DNA of 6,323 bases from the NCBI GenBank assembly GCA_031271245.1, contig JAISWC010000152.1, positions 1 to 6,323 on the forward strand, written 5' to 3'. The translations under genes and the position numbers were made by a program. Below the pieces are notes generated by a model. It was not told the origin of the DNA. It worked only from the letters and a program-made list of their open reading frames with translations, and did no database searches. Below, in pieces: positions 1 through 6,219 of this stretch (positions are counted from its first letter, which is position 1; each line of letters starts with the position of its first letter). The stretch comes from Tannerella sp. (lineage in GTDB: Bacteria > Bacteroidota > Bacteroidia > Bacteroidales > Tannerellaceae).

Positions 1-2694
1 AACACGGCGCTCTGCGTCGGGCCGAAAATCCGCTACGTCGCCGTAAAAACGTACAATCCGTACACGGGCGCACCCGTAACGCTCGTCCTGGCCAAAGACC
101 GGACAGAGGCTCACTTCAACCCGAAGGCCGCGACGCTGGCGCTGGAGGATTACAAATCGGGCGATAAGTTGCTTCCGTACCAAATCGTCGACACGGAATA
201 CACCGGCGCCGAGCTGGTCGGCATGGAATACGAACAGCTGATTCCCTGGTTCAATCCCGGCGAAGGTGCTTTCCGCGTCATCTCCGGCGACTTTGTGACA
301 ACGGACGACGGCACGGGAATTGTGCACTGCGCACCCACGTTCGGCGCCGACGACGCGCGCGTGACCAAAAACTTCGGCGTGCCGCCGGTACAGTTGCTCG
401 ACAGGCAGGGTAACCTGCGTCCGGCCGTCGACCTGAAGGGTCGCTATTTCCGGCTGGAAGACCTGGACGAAGCCTGGGTCGCGGCGAACGTCAGCGCGGA
501 ACTTTACAAACCCTACGCCGGCCGTTTCGTCAAGAACGAATACGACTCCACACTGACGGACGGAGACGCCACGCTGGACGTAGACCTCTGCGTCATGCTG
601 AAACAGCAGGGGCTGGCCTTCAAAATCGAAAAGTATACGCACAGTTATCCGCACTGCTGGCGGACGGACAAGCCGGTACTGTATTACCCGCTGGACAGCT
701 GGTTTATCCGGACGACGGCCTGTCGCGAACGGATGATGGCGCTGAACGACACCATCCGCTGGAAACCGCAAAGCACCGGCACCGGACGCTTCGGCAAATG
801 GCTGGAAAACCTTCAGGACTGGAACCTGAGCCGCAGTCGCTACTGGGGCACGCCGCTGCCCGTCTGGCGGACGGATGACGGAGCGGAGGAGGTATGCATC
901 GGTTCCGTGGAAGAACTTTATAGCGAAATCGAAAAGGCGGTAGCCGCCGGATTCATGGAAAGCAATCCCTGCAAGGAGCAGGGGTTCCGGCCGGGCGACT
1001 ATTCTGCCGAAAACTATCAAAAGATTGATTTGCACCGTCCCTGGGTAGACGGGATTGTACTCGTCTCCGCTACCGGCCGTCCCATGAAGCGCGAACCAGA
1101 CCTGATCGACGTCTGGTTTGATTCGGGTTCCATGCCTTATGCGCAGATCCATTATCCGTTCAGCGAAAAAAGTCTGGGCGCGGGCTTTCCGGCCGACTTT
1201 ATCGCGGAAGGCGTCGACCAGACGCGCGGCTGGTTTTTCACCCTCCATGCCATTGCCGTCATGGCGTTCGACAGCGTCGCGTTCCGGACGGTCGTGTCCA
1301 ACGGGCTGGTGCTGGACCGAAACGGCAACAAGATGTCTAAACGCCTGGGCAACGCCGTCGATCCGTTCAGAGCCATCGAACAGTACGGCTCGGACGCCCT
1401 GCGCTGGTACATGATTACCAACGCATCGCCGTGGGACAACATCAAGTTCGACGTCGAAGGCATCGAAGAGGTGCGCCGCAAGTTCTTCGGTACATTATAC
1501 AATACGTATGCTTTCTTCGCGCTCTATGCCAACGTGGACGGGTTTACCGGCCGGGAGGCGGAAGTGGCGCCGGAAGACCGTCCGGAGATTGACCGCTGGA
1601 TTCTGTCCCTGCTTCATTCGCTGGTAAGAAACGTGGACGAATCTTACGAAACGTACGAACCGACCCGCGTCGGACGCGCCATCTCCGATTTCGTCAACGA
1701 CCACCTGAGCAACTGGTATGTCCGGCTGAACCGTCGCCGGTTCTGGGGCGGCGGCATGACGGCCGACAAGCTCTCGGCCTATCAGACGCTGTATGCCTGT
1801 CTGGAAACCGTCAGCAAGCTGATGGCGCCGATTGCGCCGTTCTATGCCGACCGGCTCTACCGGGACCTGACACGGACGTCGGGACGCGAACAGGCGGAAT
1901 CCGTGCATCTGGCCGACTTCCCCGCATACCGGGCGACGGCCGTCGACGCCCTGCTGGAGGAGCGGATGCAACTGGCGCAGACCGTCTCGTCCATGGTGCT
2001 GGCGCTTCGCCGGAAAGTCGGCATCAAGGTGCGGCAGCCGCTGCAAACCGTCATGATACCCGCCACGGACGCGCGCCAAAAGGAGCATGTCGAAGCGGTG
2101 AAGAATTTAATATTGAACGAGGTGAACGTGAAATCCCTGCAATTTGTGGAGGATACGGACGACGTGCTGGTGAAGAAAATTAAACCCGACTTCAAGAAGT
2201 TAGGCCCCCGGTACGGAAAGATTATGAAGCCGCTGGCCGCGGCCATCCAGTCCATGAGCCGGCAGGACATCGCGACGTTCGAGAAAAACGGTGAATTTTC
2301 ATTCCTTGTCGACGGACAGCAAACGGTGATCGAACTGTCGGACGTGGAAATCATCTCCGAAGACATCCCCGGCTGGCTGGTGGCCAACGAAGGCGCGCTG
2401 ACGATTGCCCTGGACGTCACGGTGACCGACGAACTGGTGCGCGAAGGGCTGGCGCGCGAACTGGTGAACCGTATCCAGCACCTGCGCAAAAGCAGCGGTT
2501 TCGAGATTACGGACAAAATCCGCGTCGTCATCCGCTCGTCCAAAGAGATGGATGCAGCGCTGGCAACGCACGGGGAATACATCGCCAACCAGGTGCTGGC
2601 GGTATCTGTCGAAGTGACCGATGATGAATTGCCCGACGGAACGGCGTTCGACATGGATGAGTTCAATGTGTACACAAAAATAGAAAAAGTATGA
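1..2694 (+). CDS. ileS: Isoleucyl-tRNA synthetase (IleRS), 5'-truncated by the window edge
   Basis: Charges tRNA-Ile with isoleucine in the cytoplasm and hydrolyses mischarged Val-tRNA. The frame is open from base 1 to TGA at 2692-2694, giving 897 codons. The first residues, NTALCVGPKIRYV, align just after the family's TTTPWTLPS editing motif, so about 250 residues including HIGH are missing upstream. Visible landmarks by window codon: CP1 editing motif GTGIVHCAPTFGADD at 104-118, WNLSRSRYWGTP at 274-285, DVWFDSG at 370-376, and the ATP-binding signature KMSKR at 444-448 (bases 1330-1344). A helical anticodon-binding region follows at about 500-680, then a long C-terminal extension. There is no C-terminal cysteine cluster, unlike the E. 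coli-type enzyme. KMSKR rather than KMSKS and the missing zinc finger point to the eukaryote-like IleRS2 type; that class call is inference. TTG at 169 is an internal codon, not the start. Confidence 0.97.
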   Translation, partial: NTALCVGPKIRYVAVKTYNPYTGAPVTLVLAKDRTEAHFNPKAATLALEDYKSGDKLLPYQIVDTEYTGAELVGMEYEQLIPWFNPGEGAFRVISGDFVTTDDGTGIVHCAPTFGADDARVTKNFGVPPVQLLDRQGNLRPAVDLKGRYFRLEDLDEAWVAANVSAELYKPYAGRFVKNEYDSTLTDGDATLDVDLCVMLKQQGLAFKIEKYTHSYPHCWRTDKPVLYYPLDSWFIRTTACRERMMALNDTIRWKPQSTGTGRFGKWLENLQDWNLSRSRYWGTPLPVWRTDDGAEEVCIGSVEELYSEIEKAVAAGFMESNPCKEQGFRPGDYSAENYQKIDLHRPWVDGIVLVSATGRPMKREPDLIDVWFDSGSMPYAQIHYPFSEKSLGAGFPADFIAEGVDQTRGWFFTLHAIAVMAFDSVAFRTVVSNGLVLDRNGNKMSKRLGNAVDPFRAIEQYGSDALRWYMITNASPWDNIKFDVEGIEEVRRKFFGTLYNTYAFFALYANVDGFTGREAEVAPEDRPEIDRWILSLLHSLVRNVDESYETYEPTRVGRAISDFVNDHLSNWYVRLNRRRFWGGGMTADKLSAYQTLYACLETVSKLMAPIAPFYADRLYRDLTRTSGREQAESVHLADFPAYRATAVDALLEERMQLAQTVSSMVLALRRKVGIKVRQPLQTVMIPATDARQKEHVEAVKNLILNEVNVKSLQFVEDTDDVLVKKIKPDFKKLGPRYGKIMKPLAAAIQSMSRQDIATFEKNGEFSFLVDGQQTVIELSDVEIISEDIPGWLVANEGALTIALDVTVTDELVREGLARELVNRIQHLRKSSGFEITDKIRVVIRSSKEMDAALATHGEYIANQVLAVSVEVTDDELPDGTAFDMDEFNVYTKIEKV

Positions 2695-2714
2695 TAACTT
2701 CTCGAATTTCGTCG

Positions 2715-2722
2715 TATCTTCG
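2715..2722 (+). promoter_or_regulatory. Possible Bacteroidota -7 element before the TraR/DksA-like gene
   Basis: TATCTTCG differs at one base from the Bacteroides -7 consensus TAnnTTTG. It would start transcription near 2728, leaving a leader of about 40 nt that is very A/T-rich (2724-2769), as is common before Bacteroidota genes that start without a Shine-Dalgarno sequence. I see no good -33 TTTG at the right distance, so this may be only a weak internal promoter, with ileS read-through supplying the rest. Confidence 0.3.
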
Positions 2723-2769
2723 GGAATTAAAAACAGGAAGTTAAATCTATAATATAAAAAAGTTGAGTT

Positions 2770-3150
2770 ATGGCAGAGAAAACGAAATACTCGGATGCGG
2801 AATTGGAAGAATTTCGGGAAATCATCCTGGAAAAACTGGACAAGGCAAAGAAAGATTATGATTTGTTGAGGAGCGGACTGACCAATTCGGACGGGAACGA
2901 TGTGTCCGACACGTCGCCCACGTTCAAGGTGCTGGAAGAAGGCGCCGCCACACTCTCAAAGGAGGAGGCCGGCCGTCTGGCACAGCGTCAGATGAAATTC
3001 ATCCAGAGTTTGCAGGCGGCGATGATACGGATCGAAAACAAGACCTACGGCATCTGCCGCGAGACGGGAAAACTGATTTCCCGGGAGCGGCTGCGAGCGG
3101 TGCCTCATGCGACGCTGAGCATCGAAGCCAAACAGGGCAAGACGAAATAA
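2770..3150 (+). CDS. TraR/DksA-family RNA-polymerase-binding regulator with degenerate zinc finger
   Basis: This 126-aa protein should bind the RNA polymerase secondary channel and tune initiation, by analogy with DksA. Residues 8-35 and 62-92 are charged, helical and likely to form the two strands of the coiled coil. Between them, the loop NSDGNDVSDTSPT (39-51) matches the acidic DksA tip, with D41 and D44 in the DxxDxA positions but S46 in place of the alanine. The C-terminal part YGICRETGKLISRERLRAVP (93-112) followed by LSIEAK (116-121) clearly aligns to the DksA zinc finger. Of the four usual cysteines only C96 remains; the others are T99, S117 and A120, so zinc binding is unlikely. Close Bacteroides relatives appear, from memory, to share this loss. 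ATG at 2770 follows an A/T-rich leader. The stop lies 9 bp before lspA, implying an operon. The family call is sure; the target promoters are unknown. Confidence 0.9.
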   Translation: MAEKTKYSDAELEEFREIILEKLDKAKKDYDLLRSGLTNSDGNDVSDTSPTFKVLEEGAATLSKEEAGRLAQRQMKFIQSLQAAMIRIENKTYGICRETGKLISRERLRAVPHATLSIEAKQGKTK

Positions 3151-3159
3151 ATCCGGTCA

Positions 3160-3792
3160 ATGCAAAGCAGAAACATCATGCAAACAGGAAACAGAAAAGC
3201 ATGGGGAGCGGCGGCCATGGTCGTCCTGCTCCTCGTCCTTGACCAGGCGCTGAAGATTTGGGTGAAAACGCACATGCAACTGCATGAAAGCATCCACGTC
3301 TTTTCATGGTTCCAAATTTACTTCACGGAAAATCCCGGCATGGCGTTCGGGATGGAACTGCTCGACAAGTGGATGCTGTCCGTATTCCGGATCGTGGCCG
3401 TGAGTGCCATCGCATACTACATCTTCCGGCTGATACGCCGGAACGTTCCGTTCGGATACATTGCCTGTATCGCCCTGATTTTTGCCGGGGCGATGGGGAA
3501 CATCATCGACTGCCTGTTCTACGGAATGATCTTCGACCACAGCTACGGCCAGTTCGCCGTCTTCCTGCCCGAAGGCGGCGGCTACGCACCCTTTTTACAC
3601 GGAAAGGTGGTGGACATGCTCTATTTCCCCCTGATACAGACACATTACCCGGAGTGGTTCCCGCTGTGGGGCGGAGAGGAATTTATTTTCTTCCGCCCGA
3701 TATTCAACCTCGCCGATTCGGCCATCTGCGTCGGTGCTTCTATTCTGCTGCTGTTTTACCGCCGCCTGCTTTCCGACAGTTTCTCAAAATAA
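3160..3792 (+). CDS. lspA: Lipoprotein signal peptidase (signal peptidase II)
   Basis: Inner-membrane aspartyl protease that removes the signal peptide of diacylglyceryl-prolipoproteins just before the lipobox cysteine. The 210-aa product has about four membrane segments, near residues 15-35, 70-90, 98-118 and 183-203. Conserved elements seen: VLDQ with D28, TENPGMAFG (56-64; family TRNxGAAFS), GAMGNIID (110-117), KVVDM with catalytic D152, and FNLADSAI with catalytic D186. Family members in Proteobacteria are about 160-170 aa. The extra length here lies in two loops, about 126-147 and 157-179, which is typical of Bacteroidota. Two starts are possible, ATG 3160 and ATG 3178. Neither has a Shine-Dalgarno sequence, and 3178 would put the first conserved Asp at residue 22, closer to E. 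coli LspA. It sits 9 bp after the TraR/DksA-like gene and 8 bp before a probable substrate gene. Confidence 0.95.
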   Translation: MQSRNIMQTGNRKAWGAAAMVVLLLVLDQALKIWVKTHMQLHESIHVFSWFQIYFTENPGMAFGMELLDKWMLSVFRIVAVSAIAYYIFRLIRRNVPFGYIACIALIFAGAMGNIIDCLFYGMIFDHSYGQFAVFLPEGGGYAPFLHGKVVDMLYFPLIQTHYPEWFPLWGGEEFIFFRPIFNLADSAICVGASILLLFYRRLLSDSFSK

Positions 3793-3800
3793 ACCGTCCC

Positions 3801-4613
3801 ATGCCGAAGACCTGTCTCGATACATGCATCAGGTGGGGGGCCGTATGCTTCGTTGCAACTGTTCTCGCCGCCTGTAGCCGGACGCCCGACGGCATCATTC
3901 CCGAAAAAAAAATGCAGCGAGTGATGGTCGATATACAGCTGGCGGAGGCCATGATCCACATGGAACCGAATACCTACCCGACTTATGCCGAACGGCGGGC
4001 GCTCTACCGGACCGTATTCCGAAAACATCAGCTCACGGAAGCCGAATACGACAGTTCTATGATCTGGTACGGAAAACATCTGGATCGATACATGCGGATA
4101 TATAACCTGGCGCTGGCCGACCTCAAGGTGCAAATGGACGCCATCGGAGACGTCAAGCCCGACATCGTCCCGACATCGAATGCCGATTCGCTGGACCTCT
4201 GGATTTTCCGGAAATATTATGAGTTTTCGCCGCTATCACTTTCCAACCGGGTGATTTTCGACCTTCGGCCGGACGATCCTTATTCATCCGGGAGCGCCTT
4301 TGTGCTGGCATGGCAGGTGTGGGGTCTCACGCCGGACATGAAGGAGCCGATTGAAGCGTATCTCAAGGCGCACCAGGGCGACACGATCCTGACCGTAAAA
4401 AGCATAGTCGGCCGCGACGGCCCCCATGAGATGTACCTGAAAACCATTCCCACCAAACGGGTGAACCGTGTCTACGGCTATATCCGGTTGCATACGGCGG
4501 ATACGGCTTTCCACAAAATCTACCTGGATGGTTTCAGTCTGATGAAATACCGCTACGGCTCGCCCGCCATTGCGGCCATGGATTCCATCCGCGCAGCCGG
4601 GCCGGCCGAATAA
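3801..4613 (+). CDS. DUF4296-domain lipoprotein with an extra C-terminal domain
   Basis: This 270-aa protein is of unknown function. Residues 1-25 form a type II signal peptide: a basic residue at R11, a hydrophobic stretch at 13-24, and the lipobox L22-A23-A24-C25. It is therefore a likely substrate of the LspA encoded 8 bp upstream. Residues about 30-115 look like DUF4296: IIPEKKM at the start, VDIQLAEAM (43-51), and the WYGKHLDRYMRIY stretch (89-101), all probably helical. Residues 130-250 are different, with alternating beta-like segments ending in KIYLDGFSLMKY (239-250). This resembles the last strand of a carbohydrate-binding-type beta-sandwich, but that is only a visual likeness. After the cysteine comes SRTPDG, without the acidic run that marks surface-exported Bacteroidota lipoproteins, so periplasmic placement is more likely. 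ATG 3801 was chosen because the open frame upstream lies entirely inside lspA. The codons gaa-aaa-aaa-atg make an A9 run at 3904-3912. Confidence 0.85.
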   Translation: MPKTCLDTCIRWGAVCFVATVLAACSRTPDGIIPEKKMQRVMVDIQLAEAMIHMEPNTYPTYAERRALYRTVFRKHQLTEAEYDSSMIWYGKHLDRYMRIYNLALADLKVQMDAIGDVKPDIVPTSNADSLDLWIFRKYYEFSPLSLSNRVIFDLRPDDPYSSGSAFVLAWQVWGLTPDMKEPIEAYLKAHQGDTILTVKSIVGRDGPHEMYLKTIPTKRVNRVYGYIRLHTADTAFHKIYLDGFSLMKYRYGSPAIAAMDSIRAAGPAE

Positions 4614-4709
4614 CGGCAGCTAAGGAGGGTATATTTCAGATTGTCGCGTATTGTCAGGGAATAAACAGGGCTATCGCATCAAAGCATTAATCATCATATC
4701 TTTTTCTTC
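4614..4709. other. Convergent intergenic gap, no clear terminator
   Basis: This 96-bp gap separates the ends of the lipoprotein gene (+) and the sugar-phosphate transferase gene (-). No GC-rich stem followed by a T-run is visible for either direction. The only pattern is ATTGTC repeated with a 10-bp period (4640-4645 and 4650-4655), and a T-rich stretch at 4701-4711. Confidence 0.5.
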
Positions 4710-6107
4710 TTAATACGCATTTTTCTCGCCCTTGAACATGTTGACGATGGTGACGAAGATGATTTTCAGGTCCAGGAAGAACGACCAGTTTTCGATGTAC
4801 CACACGTCGCGTTTCACGCGTCCTTCCATTTGTTCCAGCGTCCGCGTTTCGCCGCGGTAGCCCATGATCTGCGCCCATCCGGTGATTCCCGGCTTCACCA
4901 GATGACGCACCATGTACTTGTCCACCAGCTGGGAATACAGTTCCGTATGTTTCAGCATGTGCGGACGCGGACCAACGACCGACATATCGCCCATCAGGAC
5001 ATTCAGGAACTGGGGAAACTCATCCAAATTCGTTTGCCGGAGGAAACTGCCGATGCGTGTTGTCCGCGGGTCATCCTTGACTGCCTGCACCACATCGGCT
5101 TCCTCGTTCACCTTCATCGTCCGGAATTTATAGCACTCGAACACTTCCCCGTAAAGTCCGTTGCGTTTCTGCCTGAAAAGAATCGGCCCCGGCGAGCCTA
5201 ACTTGATCAGCAGCCCGGCAACCAGGTAGAGCATGGGATAGCAGGTGAGCAGCACCAGCACGGAGAATGCGACATCGAAAGCGCGCTTGATCACCCGGTT
5301 GTATGCTGACTGCAGGGGTTCGTTGCGGATGGACAGCAGGGGAATCGATTCCATCATGTCGAGGATCATGCTTTTTTTTACGTCCCGATAGAAATCGGGA
5401 ATGATATAGAAGCGGATCATGTTTTTCTCGGCGAAGGCGAGCAGACCCGATATCCGTTCGCTATTGGCGCCGGGTATCGTACAGTAGATTTCATCCACAT
5501 CGTGTTCGAGCGCGAAGGCTTCCATTTCGTCAATCCGTCCCAGGTAGTTCGGCAGGATGCCCTTCAAAATCTCATTGTCGTCAAAGAATCCCAACACATG
5601 GAATCCGTACGAGAGGTCGTTGCGGATGACACGGAAAAGTTCCATTCCGTTTTTCCCGGCGCCGATAATAATGATGTTTTTGGAGTTGTACCCTTTCCGA
5701 CGATAGGCCTTGACGGCTACGCGCACCAGCACGCGCCAGACGGAAAAGCAAAGCATCATGGCGATATAGTAGACCCCAATGAAGGTAGCCAGATCGTTTC
5801 CCACGTTCAGGAAAATCAGGCACGTGGCGAAAAGAAAGGTTTGAAACGTAATCAGGGTCAGCGACCGCTGCACGATCCTGTCGAGGAACACCACGGACAG
5901 GTGCAGCTTGATAGGGACGAAATACAGCGCAAAGAAATAGCAGAAATTCAGCAACAGCACAACCTCCCGCATACTGTGCGTGATCGCACCCGTATACAGG
6001 CTGTCCATTTTATAATAAATAGAAAAGAAGACGACGTTCAAAATGATCAGGTCGCCTATCCCGATAATCCACTGAAGGATGTCCGCATGTTTACTGTTCT
6101 GTTCCAT
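4710..6107 (-). CDS. Polyprenyl-phosphate hexose-1-phosphate transferase (undecaprenyl-phosphate glucose phosphotransferase type)
   Basis: This 465-aa inner-membrane enzyme transfers a sugar-1-phosphate from a UDP-sugar to undecaprenyl phosphate, the first step of capsule, exopolysaccharide or O-antigen repeat assembly. Domains: four hydrophobic segments near 10-32, 48-66, 84-102 and 107-127; a Rossmann-like CoA_binding_3 domain from about 144, with IIIIGAGKNG (GxGxxG at 149-154); a hydrophobic re-entrant helix at about 278-303; then the bacterial sugar transferase core. Core motifs are RAFDVAFS (275-282), SPGPILFRQKRNG (305-317), YKFRTM (326-331), LDEFPQ with the catalytic Asp362-Glu363 dyad, VVGPRPH (377-383) and KPGITGWAQ (405-413). 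Length and order match the WbaP/WcaJ family. The donor sugar cannot be read from sequence; glucose or galactose is usual. No glycosyltransferase neighbours occur in the window. ATG at 6107-6105 gives a complete first membrane segment and lies just downstream of a fitting promoter. Confidence 0.93.
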   Translation of the reverse strand: MEQNSKHADILQWIIGIGDLIILNVVFFSIYYKMDSLYTGAITHSMREVVLLLNFCYFFALYFVPIKLHLSVVFLDRIVQRSLTLITFQTFLFATCLIFLNVGNDLATFIGVYYIAMMLCFSVWRVLVRVAVKAYRRKGYNSKNIIIIGAGKNGMELFRVIRNDLSYGFHVLGFFDDNEILKGILPNYLGRIDEMEAFALEHDVDEIYCTIPGANSERISGLLAFAEKNMIRFYIIPDFYRDVKKSMILDMMESIPLLSIRNEPLQSAYNRVIKRAFDVAFSVLVLLTCYPMLYLVAGLLIKLGSPGPILFRQKRNGLYGEVFECYKFRTMKVNEEADVVQAVKDDPRTTRIGSFLRQTNLDEFPQFLNVLMGDMSVVGPRPHMLKHTELYSQLVDKYMVRHLVKPGITGWAQIMGYRGETRTLEQMEGRVKRDVWYIENWSFFLDLKIIFVTIVNMFKGEKNAY

Positions 6108-6126
6108 TTTTTCGTAAAAAATCTCA

Positions 6127-6157
6127 CAAAAGTATGGATTATTTCAGAGTAAAAAAA
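6127..6157 (-). promoter_or_regulatory. Bacteroides-type promoter for the sugar-phosphate transferase gene
   Basis: Read on the minus strand, TACTTTTG (6134-6127) matches the -7 consensus TAnnTTTG exactly. About 19 bp upstream is a T-run (6158-6151), which can only partly satisfy the -33 TTTG. Transcription would begin near 6122, leaving a leader of about 15 nt before the ATG at 6107. The match and position are seen directly; promoter activity is inferred. Confidence 0.6.
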
Positions 6158-6171
6158 ATTCAATACCTTTG
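6142..6171 (+). promoter_or_regulatory. Bacteroides-type promoter for the metallo-hydrolase gene
   Basis: TACCTTTG (6164-6171) matches the -7 consensus TAnnTTTG exactly, and TTTC (6142-6145) lies 18 bp upstream as a one-mismatch -33 element. The spacer contains an A8 run (6151-6158). Transcription would begin near 6176-6178, about 50 nt before the ATG at 6229. This promoter is interleaved with the opposing one: its -33 element falls between the -33 and -7 elements of the minus-strand promoter. Confidence 0.6.
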
Positions 6172-6219
6172 CGGGCGAAAAAATGAAAGGGAAAGGATGT
6201 GGAAGCAGTATGTCTCGAT

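Noticed and set aside
169..171. TTG as a possible ileS start
   Set aside because: The frame is open to base 1 and codes for conserved IleRS sequence upstream of this codon, so the gene simply enters from outside the window.
1495..2088. Minus-strand 197-codon ORF
   Set aside because: Antisense shadow of ileS, dominated by Arg, Gly and His, with no recognisable domain.
1857..2675. Minus-strand 272-codon ORF, Ser/Thr-rich
   Set aside because: It is entirely antisense to the clearly coding ileS 3' region, has no family motif and has no promoter; its composition is that of a shadow frame.
2695..2743. Inverted repeat TAACTTC (2695-2701) and GAAGTTA (2737-2743) after ileS, considered as a terminator
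   Set aside because: The stem is 7 bp with a 35-nt loop and is not followed by a T-run, so it does not resemble an intrinsic terminator; probably chance.
3306..3800. Open + strand frame continuing upstream of the lipoprotein gene, giving a 435-codon ORF
   Set aside because: This part lies within lspA in another frame, is rich in Arg and Pro as out-of-frame GC-rich DNA is, and would remove the signal peptide from the N-terminus. The true start is ATG 3801, followed by a lipobox.
4640..4655. ATTGTC repeated with a 10-bp period in the convergent gap
   Set aside because: Only two 6-bp units, no adjoining promoter or start; too short to call an operator.
4622..4664. Strong Shine-Dalgarno-like AAGGAGG followed by TTG at 4641
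   Set aside because: The TTG frame stops after seven codons, and Bacteroidota seldom use such ribosome binding sites; no gene is supported.
5502..6152. Plus-strand 216-codon ORF opposite the sugar-phosphate transferase
   Set aside because: Composition (His, Gln, Asp-rich) is that of an antisense frame, and it covers the transferase's membrane and Rossmann parts, which are unmistakably coding on the other strand.
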